The position numbers and the translations under genes are program-made. Under the pieces are notes generated by a model. It saw only the letters and a list, made by a program, of their open reading frames with translations, did not search any database and was not told the origin of the DNA. Positions 32,300 through 39,608 of a DNA stretch of 64,000 bases are shown piece by piece. Positions within the stretch are counted from its first letter, which is position 1, and each line of letters begins with the position of its first letter. This stretch comes from an uncultured Clostridia bacterium (GTDB taxonomy: Bacteria > Bacillota > Clostridia > Christensenellales > Borkfalkiaceae), in NCBI GenBank assembly GCA_949290575.1, contig CASESJ010000001.1:62001-126000 (forward strand), read 5' to 3'.

Positions 32300-33538
32300 A
32301 TGAGCAAACATATAGATGACCCCAAAAAGAGCGCGAAGTTCAAAGCTCTGTGGGGTATTTTATACGGACATTGTAAAATAAGCAGAAAAACCGTCCTGTT
32401 TCAGAGTTTTTTCGGCATGTACAACGATAATCCGAAATATGTGTCGGAGGAATTGCACAAAAGATATCCTGAAATAGATATAATCTGGGTCATCTCGGAA
32501 AAGAATAAGAGTGAGCTGCCTTCATACGTAAAGACGGTGGAGTACCAGTCGCGCGAATACTACAAGTGGACGTACAAAGCCGCCGTATTGGTGGATAATA
32601 TGGCAGGCGTTCGCCATCATACCGCTTCAGACAACTTTATAAAGGGCGCAATTCATAAAATTATCAGACTGTTCGCCCCTCAGAGAAGGAAGAGACAGTA
32701 CAATATCAGCACCTGGCACGGCACGCCTTTAAAGCGTCTCGGACAGGACAGGTTCGACCAGCAGCAGTCGGAGGCAAAGCGCATTCAGGGCAGCTGCGAC
32801 TATATGGTTGCGGGCTGCGAATTTACTGCAAAGGCTATAAAGCAGGCGCATTTCAGGGAATTTGATATTCCTGTAAAAATGTACGGAACGCCGAGGAATG
32901 ATATCCTGCTCGAAGAGGGTTTGGATATAAAAGGGTTAAAGAGCAGACTCGGTCTGCCCGTCGATAAAAAGATAATACTGTTTGCTCCCACGTACCGCGA
33001 CGACAGCGTGGAAAACAGCGGGGTCACGCAGATGCACAATCTCGACTTCAAGTCGTTGTTTTTATCTCTGAACAAGAGGTTCGGAGGAGAATGGTGTTTT
33101 GTATTCAGACTGCATCACGTCGTCATAACGCAGATAGATATCGATAAATTGCTCAAAGAGTTCGGCGATAATTTCGTCAACGGAAACTCGGGGGATATGG
33201 CGGAATATCTCGCCTGTTCGGACGTTCTTTTAACCGACTATTCGAGCTCGATGTTTGATTTTGCTTTGACGGCGAAGCCCTGTTTTTTATATGCGCCCGA
33301 CAAGCAGCATTATGAAAACGATGTGAGGGGAGTGTATTTTTCCATGGATAAGTTGCCGTTCCCCATTTCGCTTGACAGCGGCGGACTGATAGCCGATATA
33401 GAAAATTTTGAATATGATAAGTACAGAGAGAATGTGAGCGGTTTTCTCGCGGAGTTGGGCAACGTCGAAGACGGACGCGCGTCTCAAAGAATTGTCGACG
33501 ATATAAAATATTTTATCGATACGGGCGTAAAGAGATAA
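32300..33538 (+). CDS. CDP-glycerol glycerophosphotransferase family protein (TagF/TarF-like)
   Basis: 412 residues. It belongs to the CDP-glycerol:poly(glycerophosphate) glycerophosphotransferase family, which transfers glycerol (or ribitol) phosphate to a lipid-linked acceptor. Landmarks are STWHGTPLKRLG near residue 136, NDILLEEG, LFAPTYRDD, FVFRLHH and the C-terminal LLTDYSSSMFDFALTAKP. The N-terminal membrane-associating region of full TagF is short here, so it may act as a primer/monomer enzyme rather than a long-chain polymerase. TagD downstream would supply CDP-glycerol. Confidence 0.9.
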   Translation: MSKHIDDPKKSAKFKALWGILYGHCKISRKTVLFQSFFGMYNDNPKYVSEELHKRYPEIDIIWVISEKNKSELPSYVKTVEYQSREYYKWTYKAAVLVDNMAGVRHHTASDNFIKGAIHKIIRLFAPQRRKRQYNISTWHGTPLKRLGQDRFDQQQSEAKRIQGSCDYMVAGCEFTAKAIKQAHFREFDIPVKMYGTPRNDILLEEGLDIKGLKSRLGLPVDKKIILFAPTYRDDSVENSGVTQMHNLDFKSLFLSLNKRFGGEWCFVFRLHHVVITQIDIDKLLKEFGDNFVNGNSGDMAEYLACSDVLLTDYSSSMFDFALTAKPCFLYAPDKQHYENDVRGVYFSMDKLPFPISLDSGGLIADIENFEYDKYRENVSGFLAELGNVEDGRASQRIVDDIKYFIDTGVKR

Positions 33539-33587
33539 ATTTGTCGTCTGCAAAACGGGGCAAGTTTAAAAGGACAAAGGAGTTGCA

Positions 33588-33992
33588 ATGAGAAGGGTAA
33601 TAACGTACGGCACTTTTGATTTATTGCATTACGGACACATAAATTTACTTAAGAGGGCGAAATCGCTGGGCGATTATCTCATTGTTGCGCTCTCTACCGA
33701 CGAATTCAACTGGCAGGAAAAGCATAAAAAGTGCTATTTTTCATACGAACAGAGAAAATCTCTTCTCGAAGCTATCAGATATGTCGATCTGGTCATTCCC
33801 GAAGAGAGCTGGGAACAGAAGAGAAGCGATGTACACGAATATCATATAGATACCTTTGTAATCGGCGACGATTGGAAGGGCAGGTTTGATTTTCTGAAAG
33901 AGGAGGGGGCAGATGTCGTCTATCTGTCCAGAACGCCCGAAATAAGTACAACGCAGATTAAAGAAAATCTCGGTCACAGGAATGAAACGTAA
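33588..33992 (+). CDS. tagD: Glycerol-3-phosphate cytidylyltransferase
   Basis: 134 residues, normal for TagD. It makes CDP-glycerol from CTP and glycerol-3-phosphate. It contains the HxGH-type motif LLHYGHINLL near residues 13-22, RKSLLEAIRYVD, and the C-terminal RTPEISTTQIK. AAGGAG precedes the ATG. The end overlaps the GDPD gene by 11 bp. With the TagF-like gene immediately upstream this provides a complete donor-transfer pair for glycerophosphate units. Confidence 0.95.
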   Translation: MRRVITYGTFDLLHYGHINLLKRAKSLGDYLIVALSTDEFNWQEKHKKCYFSYEQRKSLLEAIRYVDLVIPEESWEQKRSDVHEYHIDTFVIGDDWKGRFDFLKEEGADVVYLSRTPEISTTQIKENLGHRNET

Positions 33993-34836
33993 AAGCATAA
34001 ATATCATACTCAGCTTAATTTTTATATTTATTGTGGCGATATCCTTTCTGCCTGCGGGCTGTATCAGCGTCCTCAATTATACCATGGAATCATCAGATTA
34101 TTTCAATATCAATTCTGTAAATCATAAGGGCTATTTCATGGCGCCGGAAAATACGCTGGCGGCATACAGAATGTCTGTGGCAAAGGGATTTAATATGGTC
34201 GAGTGCGACGTCAGATTTACCAAGGACGGAGTGCCTGTCTTATTGCACGACAGTTCTGTCGACAGGACGTCGGATGGCGAAGGAGACATACTCGATCTGA
34301 CTTATGACGAAGTAAAGGAATTTGACTTCGGCTCGTGGAAAGGTATCGAATATGTCGGCGAAAAGATACCCACCTTCGAAGAGTTTATGAACCTGTGCCG
34401 CGACCTTTCCATAAGACCTTACGTTGAAATCAAGTACGCTAGCGGAGATGAACAGATACAGCAGCTTTTGTATCTTGCAATGCGCTACGGAATGATTGAT
34501 AAAGTCACATGGATTTCGTTCGATATCGAATATCTCAAGAGTGTGCTCAAGTATTGCAGTTTTGCGAGATTGGGGTATATAGTCAGGTCGATAACGCAGG
34601 AGGAATGCGAAACAATAAAGGAAATTTCCCTGTATAACAATGCGTTTTTTGATTGCAAATACCAGAACCTGGACAGTGCGGCAATCGAGATGTGCATGCA
34701 GAACAATATACCCGTCGAAGTGTGGACAATCAACAAAGAAAAAGATATAATCAACCTTGACCCCTATGTGAGCGGGGTCAGCAGCGATATGCTGCATGCG
34801 GGAAGAATTTTATTTGACAGGATAATGAATGGCTAG
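33982..34836 (+). CDS. Membrane-anchored glycerophosphodiester phosphodiesterase family protein
   Basis: 284 residues. An N-terminal hydrophobic segment (IILSLIFIFIVAISFLPAG) exports or anchors it. The GDPD fold then shows VNHKG (the usual HRG has Lys in place of Arg), MAPENTLAAY, VECDVRFTKDGVPVLLHD with the metal-binding acidic residues, SVDRTSDGEG and a C-terminal VWTINKE. The family hydrolyses glycerophosphodiesters; in this cluster it may trim or remodel a glycerophosphate polymer outside the cell. It overlaps tagD by 11 bp and the flippase by 8 bp. The Lys in the first motif could alter activity. Confidence 0.88.
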   Translation: MKRKSINIILSLIFIFIVAISFLPAGCISVLNYTMESSDYFNINSVNHKGYFMAPENTLAAYRMSVAKGFNMVECDVRFTKDGVPVLLHDSSVDRTSDGEGDILDLTYDEVKEFDFGSWKGIEYVGEKIPTFEEFMNLCRDLSIRPYVEIKYASGDEQIQQLLYLAMRYGMIDKVTWISFDIEYLKSVLKYCSFARLGYIVRSITQEECETIKEISLYNNAFFDCKYQNLDSAAIEMCMQNNIPVEVWTINKEKDIINLDPYVSGVSSDMLHAGRILFDRIMNG

Positions 34837-36304
34837 TGGAATAAAGACGCAGAGCGTTAAAAAGAATTTCATATTTCAGATCTTATATCAGGTCGTCATA
34901 TTAGTCATACCCCTGGTCGTTTCGCCCTATCTTACGAGAACTCTGGGCGATACGGCTTTAGGCGTCTATTCATATACCTACTCTATAGCGTATTATTTCG
35001 TAATCTTTGCAATGCTCGGCATATCCCGCCACGGACAGAGGGTTATAGCCGCAAGAAGGGACGACAAAGAAGCTTTAAGCAAGACTTTCTGGAGCCTGTA
35101 CTGCGTTCACGCGGTATTTTCGGTAATAGCAATGCTTGCATATCTCGGCTTTGTGCTGATATGGGGCGGCGATTACAAAACAACATATCTTATACAGTTA
35201 ATCTATGTAGCCTCGGCATTATTTGATATAACGTGGCTGTTCTACGGTCTGGAAAATTTCAGAACGGTTGTTGTCAAAAACTTTATTCTCAAAATTGCCG
35301 AATGCGCGGCTATATTCATATTCGTCAAATCGAGTGCGGACTTATGGATTTATGCCCTGATAATGTCAGTTTCCATGTGTTCCGGTCAGGCGGTAATGTT
35401 GCCGCAGGCAATAAAGCACATAAAGCCCGTAAAGTTCGGTTGGGAGAATATAAGGGAGCATTTCAAGCCGCTTTTCGTGCTCTTTATAGCAGTGGTGGCA
35501 TCGTCCTCGTATACAATATTCGATAAAACGCTGCTTGGCATAATGTCGTCAACAGAGGACGTTGCATACTATGAGTACAGCAACAAGATAATAAATATTC
35601 CCAAGACGGTGATAAGCGTAATCTGCACAGTCATGTTCCCCAGAGCATGCGCAAGCATAGCAAAGGGCGATCTGGACAGCGCAAAAAAATACATGGATTA
35701 TTCCCTGCACTTTACTTGTTGTCTGGGATTGGGAGCAATTTTCGGACTGTGCGGCATATCCAATTTGTTTGCTACATTGTATTATGGCGAAGAGTTCTCC
35801 GTGTGCGGAAATATTATAATCGCGCTGTCCCCGAACATTTTCATAATCGAACTCGGAAATATCATCCGCACGCAATTCATGGTTCCGAACCATATGGACA
35901 TGCACCTCAATGTCTGTTACATAATCAATGCGATAATAAATCTGGTGCTTTCGATTGTATTAATCCCGTACCTCGGAATTTATGGCGCGATTATCGGTAC
36001 CGTTTCGGCAGAAGTGAGCGGTATAATATATCAGCTTATACTGAGCCGAAATTTCTTGAAATTCAGACACGTGGTAGCAACAATGCTGCCGTACGCCATA
36101 TTCGGCGCGGCAATGTTCGGTATAATATATCTCATAAAGATGTATTTCAACAGCGGCTGGCTTGACCTGGTTTTCCAGATATCCGTCGGCGGCTTGACAT
36201 ATCTTATTTTGTGTTTTGTATACTTATATTGGATTTCTCCTTTAAAGGAAGACGTGAGAAGGATACTTCACCGCCGCAAAAAGACGACAGAACAGAATAA
36301 CTGA
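34829..36304 (+). CDS. Polysaccharide flippase (Wzx/MOP family)
   Basis: 491 residues with about 12-14 membrane segments. The N-terminal NFIFQILYQVVILVIPLVVS and YLTRTLGDTALGVYSY motifs and LFDITWLFYGLENFRTVV are typical of O-antigen/capsule flippases that move lipid-linked oligosaccharides across the membrane. Last gene of the operon, overlapping the GDPD gene and followed by a terminator. Its presence shows that the cluster makes an exported glycan or phosphopolymer, though no initiating or sugar transferase lies inside the window; they must be elsewhere. Confidence 0.92.
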   Translation: MASGIKTQSVKKNFIFQILYQVVILVIPLVVSPYLTRTLGDTALGVYSYTYSIAYYFVIFAMLGISRHGQRVIAARRDDKEALSKTFWSLYCVHAVFSVIAMLAYLGFVLIWGGDYKTTYLIQLIYVASALFDITWLFYGLENFRTVVVKNFILKIAECAAIFIFVKSSADLWIYALIMSVSMCSGQAVMLPQAIKHIKPVKFGWENIREHFKPLFVLFIAVVASSSYTIFDKTLLGIMSSTEDVAYYEYSNKIINIPKTVISVICTVMFPRACASIAKGDLDSAKKYMDYSLHFTCCLGLGAIFGLCGISNLFATLYYGEEFSVCGNIIIALSPNIFIIELGNIIRTQFMVPNHMDMHLNVCYIINAIINLVLSIVLIPYLGIYGAIIGTVSAEVSGIIYQLILSRNFLKFRHVVATMLPYAIFGAAMFGIIYLIKMYFNSGWLDLVFQISVGGLTYLILCFVYLYWISPLKEDVRRILHRRKKTTEQNN

Positions 36305-36320
36305 GTTGAAAATTTATTTT

Positions 36321-36354
36321 CAAAGCCCGACTGAAGAAAAGTCGGGCTTTTTTA
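36321..36354 (+). terminator. Terminator after the phosphopolymer operon
   Basis: Stem AAAGCCCGACT / AGTCGGGCTTT followed by TTTT. Confidence 0.88.
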
Positions 36355-36425
36355 AGTACATTGAATAAAATAATTGACCGTACAGCAACTGTTAAAAATG
36401 ACGATACTTTTTATAATATCACAAA

Positions 36426-36590
36426 ATGATAGCTACAGAATTGGGCATACCGCTTGCGCTTTTCGTGTTCGGTCCACTGTCGGTACTTATTATGATAGGC
36501 ATTGCTGTTGTTACTTCTGTCATATCGACTTTCATGCCCGTCTATTCGATAGCCAAGAAGCGTCCCGTAGAGAGCTTAAGGGCACTCTGA
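36426..36590 (+). pseudogene. C-terminal remnant of an FtsX-type ABC transporter permease
   Basis: A 54-codon frame encodes the last membrane segment and tail of a MacB/FtsX permease (LALFVFGPLSVLIMIGIAV and VISTFMPVYSIAKKRPVESL, ending RAL). The family C-terminus is reproduced exactly, but the upstream frame is closed by a stop about 12 nt before the ATG and no other part of the gene is seen. Remnant of a deleted gene in the right-hand flank of the phosphopolymer cluster. A functional 54-residue peptide is unlikely. Confidence 0.7.
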
Positions 36591-36664
36591 TTGAACGAAT
36601 TTGCAATTAAGTCATCTAAAAGCATAACAGCCAGTTGTATATTGTTAATATTTTAAGCTTTAAT

Positions 36665-36707
36665 AAAAACGCCCCCGAAGCCACAGGCTTCGGGGGGCGT
36701 TTTGTTA
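36665..36707 (+). terminator. Terminator downstream of the permease remnant
   Basis: Stem AAAACGCCCCCGAAGCC / GGCTTCGGGGGGCGTTTT with a one-base bulge and ACA loop. It probably belonged to the lost transporter gene. The gap 36305-36810 holds this, the remnant and the right direct repeat. Confidence 0.8.
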
Positions 36708-36741
36708 AATTACAGGCATATATTTCAAAGTATCGACATTT

Positions 36742-36924
36742 TTCTGCATAAAGCTTTATAAAACGGCATAGTTTATCTTAAGCCCTTAAGGGCGAGAGGG
36801 GAAAAGTTTTATGTGGGAATATATAGTAAAGAGGGTAATAACAGAGGGGGAATACATCGTGGCAAGCGGCGCAACCGTAAGGTCGACGGCAGCGTACTTC
36901 AATGTGAGCAAGTCTACTGTACAC
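36742..36924 (+). repeat. Right direct repeat, spoIIID upstream region plus 5' part
   Basis: 183 bp matching 27429-27610 at roughly 87% by hand alignment, including the ribosome binding site and the first 38 codons. The copies bracket about 9.1 kb. Confidence 0.85.
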
Positions 36925-37077
36925 AAAGACGTTACGGAACGACTTGCAGACATAGACGCAAATCTTTATGAGGAAGTAAAAAAGGTCCTTTCTAAAAATC
37001 TTTCCGAGCGTCATATACGTGGCGGAATGGCTACGAAAAATAAATACGAAAGCATAAAAAAGCGCGCCGAAAAATAA
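36811..37077 (+). CDS. spoIIID: Sporulation transcription factor SpoIIID
   Basis: 88 residues, normal for SpoIIID, the mother-cell regulator acting after sigma-E. It has a helix-turn-helix with VRSTAAYFNVSKSTVHKDVT near residues 23-42, the LSERHIRGGMATKNKY segment and a basic C-terminus (KKRAEK). GAGAGGGG lies just upstream. It is monocistronic. No convincing sigma-E promoter could be read. A truncated copy lies 9.3 kb upstream at 27497. Confidence 0.97.
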   Translation: MWEYIVKRVITEGEYIVASGATVRSTAAYFNVSKSTVHKDVTERLADIDANLYEEVKKVLSKNLSERHIRGGMATKNKYESIKKRAEK

Positions 37078-37129
37078 CATATCGGGCGTTTTATATTTTT
37101 TTAAGGAAAAAATTGCATAAGTCAGAGCA

Positions 37130-37167
37130 ATAAAAATGCGCACGGCGTTACGCCGTGCGCATAAAAA
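37130..37167. terminator. Bidirectional terminator between spoIIID and ilvE
   Basis: Stem ATGCGCACGGCG / CGCCGTGCGCAT with A/T tracts on both sides, between the converging genes. Confidence 0.85.
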
Positions 37168-37177
37168 ACAGATAAAG

Positions 37178-38200
37178 TTATTTGATTTCTCTTATCCAGC
37201 CGTCGGGAGCGGGAATAGTTCCTGCCTGAATGCCGGTGAGTGTTTCATAGAGCTTTCTGGTAACGGGACCCATCTCGTCCATGCCGGAGGGGAAGCAGAT
37301 TTCCTTGCCGTGGTCGTTGATTTTTCCGACGGGAGAAATAACTGCCGCCGTGCCGCAGAGACCGCATTCTGCAAAGTCCCCGACTTCGGAAAGTCTGACT
37401 TCTCTGTGTTCCACGGTCAGTCCGAGGTATTTTTCTGCAACGTAGCAGAGCGAACGCCTCGTGATTGAGGGGAGTATGGAGGGCGACTTGGGAGTTACGA
37501 CTTTGCCGTCCTTGGTTATGAACAGGAAGTTTGCGCCGCCCGTCTCTTCAACGTACGTTCTGGTGGCGGGGTCGAGGTACATGTTCTCGTCAAAACCCTT
37601 TGCGTGAGCGTCGACTATGGCGTGCAGGCTCATCGCATAGTTGAGCCCGGCTTTGATGTGACCCGAACCGCGGGGAGCAGCTCTGTCAAAGTCGCTCACT
37701 CTTATGGTTATGGGCTTTACGCCGCCCTTAAAATAAGGACCGACGGGGGTGCAGAACATTCTGAACTGATATTCCGCTGCGGGCTTGACGCCGATAACGG
37801 GCGAAGAGCCGAACATATAAGGTCTTATGTAGAGAGATGCGCCGCTGCCGTAGGGAGGGACGTAATCTTTGTTTGCCGCAACCACCATGTCGACGGCTTC
37901 CAGGAATTTTTCCTTGGGGAAGATTGGCATTTCAAGTCTGGCAGCCGAATTTTCAAGCCTTTCGCCGTTGAGGTCGGGGCGGAAGGTTACTATTCTGCCG
38001 TCCTTGGTAGTGTAAGCTTTGAGACCTTCGAAAGCGGTCTGCGCATACTGCAAAACTCCCGCGCATTCGGAAAGGACAACTTTGTCGTCCTCGGTGAGTT
38101 TGCCTTCACTCCATTTTCCGTCTTTATAGTTTGCAACATAGCGGTAAGGGGTCTTTATATAGCCGAAACCGAGGTTGCCCCAGTCAAGATTAGCAGACAT
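37178..38200 (-). CDS. ilvE: Branched-chain amino acid aminotransferase
   Basis: 340 residues, class IV PLP aminotransferase of the long BCAT type. It has VLQYAQTAFEGLKAY near residue 50, IRPYMFGS, YAMSLHAIVDAHAKGFDEN with the PLP Lys likely in the GLNYAMSLHAIV or AKG region, YVEETGGANFLF and SITRRS. It interconverts Leu, Ile and Val with their 2-oxo acids. The ATG at 38200 follows AAGGTAA. Monocistronic with a perfect consensus promoter, divergent from recX. Confidence 0.95.
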   Translation of the reverse strand: MSANLDWGNLGFGYIKTPYRYVANYKDGKWSEGKLTEDDKVVLSECAGVLQYAQTAFEGLKAYTTKDGRIVTFRPDLNGERLENSAARLEMPIFPKEKFLEAVDMVVAANKDYVPPYGSGASLYIRPYMFGSSPVIGVKPAAEYQFRMFCTPVGPYFKGGVKPITIRVSDFDRAAPRGSGHIKAGLNYAMSLHAIVDAHAKGFDENMYLDPATRTYVEETGGANFLFITKDGKVVTPKSPSILPSITRRSLCYVAEKYLGLTVEHREVRLSEVGDFAECGLCGTAAVISPVGKINDHGKEICFPSGMDEMGPVTRKLYETLTGIQAGTIPAPDGWIREIK

Positions 38201-38233
38201 AATAAATTACCTTCTTATAAATTGATACATTCA

Positions 38234-38262
38234 ATTATACTCCCCGCAAACGGCGATGTCAA
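38234..38262 (-). promoter_or_regulatory. Perfect consensus promoter of ilvE
   Basis: Minus strand TTGACA (38262-38257), 17-bp spacer, TATAAT (38239-38234). All twelve core bases match, so high expression is expected unless regulated. Confidence 0.85.
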
Positions 38263-38270
38263 TCGCGCGA

Positions 38271-38300
38271 TTGACAAAATCGGACAAGCGGTGTTAAAAT
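38271..38300 (+). promoter_or_regulatory. Promoter of the recX-birA-nnrD operon
   Basis: TTGACA (38271-38276), 18-bp spacer, TAAAAT (38295-38300). The recX ATG at 38312 lies only 11 nt after the -10 box. Confidence 0.65.
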
Positions 38301-38311
38301 ATGTTAAGAAT

Positions 38312-38926
38312 ATGTCTCAGATTACGTCTATAGAACAACAACAAAAGGATAAAACGCGCTGCTCGGTCTACATAGACGGCAGATTTTATTGCGGACTGAA
38401 GATAGAAGTCGCGATAAAATACCGTCTCAAGGCGGGCATGACGGTGGAAAAGGAGCAGCTGGACGAAATTCAGCTCGAGAGCGAAAAGGTGCAGGCAATC
38501 GAAAGGGCAATGAACCACCTTTCCGCCACGCTCAAGACCAGAAAGCAGATGTCGGACTTTCTCTCGTCCAAGGGTTACACCCCCGCGGTCGTGGATTACG
38601 TCATAACCAAGCTCGAGGGCTACGGCTATATCGACGACTACGCCTATTGCAGGGCGTATGCCGGCAGCGCGAAGGGCAAGGGCAAACTCGCGCTGCGCAG
38701 CGCGCTCATTTCCAAGGGCGCGGACAGGCAGGCGGTGGAAGAAATTTTGGACGAATGCGAGGAGAGCGTGGACGAGGTCTTTGCTCTCGCTCAGAAATAT
38801 ATGCGTGGCAAGAGCGGAACGCGCGAAAACTATGCAAAGACATTGAGGTATCTTCTCTCCCGCGGCTACGGCTACGACATAGCAAAAGAGGCGGTATCTA
38901 TGCTGGGCGGGCAGGATGAAGACTGA
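38312..38926 (+). CDS. recX: RecX family regulatory protein
   Basis: 204 residues built of three-helix RecX repeats: AMNHLSATLKTRKQMSDFLSSKGYT, VDYVITKLEGYGYIDDYAYC and ALRSALISKGADRQAVEEIL. RecX binds RecA filaments and lowers recombination activity. The N-terminal 55 residues form a short extra domain. The frame stays open far upstream, antisense to ilvE, but the promoter at 38271-38300 and the first ATG after it define the start at 38312. There is no ribosome binding site and the leader would be about 5 nt, so a near-leaderless mRNA is likely. It overlaps birA by 11 bp. Confidence 0.88.
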   Translation: MSQITSIEQQQKDKTRCSVYIDGRFYCGLKIEVAIKYRLKAGMTVEKEQLDEIQLESEKVQAIERAMNHLSATLKTRKQMSDFLSSKGYTPAVVDYVITKLEGYGYIDDYAYCRAYAGSAKGKGKLALRSALISKGADRQAVEEILDECEESVDEVFALAQKYMRGKSGTRENYAKTLRYLLSRGYGYDIAKEAVSMLGGQDED

Positions 38927-39608
38927 TAAAATAAGAATAATAAAACTTAAAGAGGTCAACTCGACCAACGAATACTGCAAGGCTTTCAATCTTCCCGCAG
39001 GCAGCGCGGTCGTTGCCGGGAGGCAGACGGGCGGAAAGGGTACAAAGGGCAGAAGCTTTGTCTCCGACGTGGGCGGAGTTTATCTCTCTCTGGTAAGATT
39101 TACCCCCGACCCGAAGAAGCTCTTTCCCATCCTTATCAATAGTTGCGTAGCCGTCTGTCGCACGGTGGCGTCGTTCGGACTGAAACCTGTAATACGCTGG
39201 TCAAACGACGTGCTTGTAAACGGCAGAAAGATAAGCGGAACGCTCATCGAGAACGTCATTTCGCCAAACGGCGGCTGTCGTTGCATTGTCGGCATAGGGC
39301 TGAATGTGTCAAACGAGCTCCCGCCCGAGCTTGAAGAAATTGCAACCACGATTGAGCGCGAGACGGGCAGACGAGTCGGCGCGGCGAGGGTTACAAAGCG
39401 GCTATTAGCCAATCTGAAAAGGGAGTATACGCTCGAAGATTATGTTTCATATATAGACTGGTTCGGTCAGGTCGTCAGTCTTAAGACGGGTGAGGAAGAT
39501 ATCCGTGCAGTCGCGGTTGGCGTGGACGAAAACTGTCTGCTTATATGTGAAACAGACGGAGAAAGAAAAAAAATAAGCAGTGCGGAGGTGTCTTTGAGAC
39601 TGCAATGA
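38916..39608 (+). CDS. birA: Biotin--[acetyl-CoA-carboxylase] ligase
   Basis: 230 residues, the short form without the N-terminal DNA-binding domain of the E. coli repressor. It attaches biotin to carboxylase carrier domains via biotinyl-5'-AMP. Visible are EVNSTNEYCK, the biotin loop GRQTGGKGTKGRSF near residues 35-48, RWSNDVLVNGRKISGTLIEN with the catalytic Lys, and GIGLNVSN. The C-terminal SH3-like domain (VAVGVDENCLLI) is present. It overlaps recX and nnrD, consistent with one operon. Confidence 0.93.
   Translation: MKTDKIRIIKLKEVNSTNEYCKAFNLPAGSAVVAGRQTGGKGTKGRSFVSDVGGVYLSLVRFTPDPKKLFPILINSCVAVCRTVASFGLKPVIRWSNDVLVNGRKISGTLIENVISPNGGCRCIVGIGLNVSNELPPELEEIATTIERETGRRVGAARVTKRLLANLKREYTLEDYVSYIDWFGQVVSLKTGEEDIRAVAVGVDENCLLICETDGERKKISSAEVSLRLQ

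Noticed and set aside
36374..36610. Alternative 78-codon plus-strand frame over the permease remnant
   Set aside because: It is in a different frame from the recognisable FtsX C-terminus and has no family resemblance.
27611..36741. Prophage or integrative element between the spoIIID copies
   Set aside because: No integrase, transposase, relaxase or phage gene is present; only the repeat structure suggests mobility, so it is reported as a possible island only.
37604..38311. Upstream extension of the recX frame by 236 codons
   Set aside because: It runs antisense through ilvE, and the recX promoter at 38271-38300 lies inside it; the homologous part begins at 38312.
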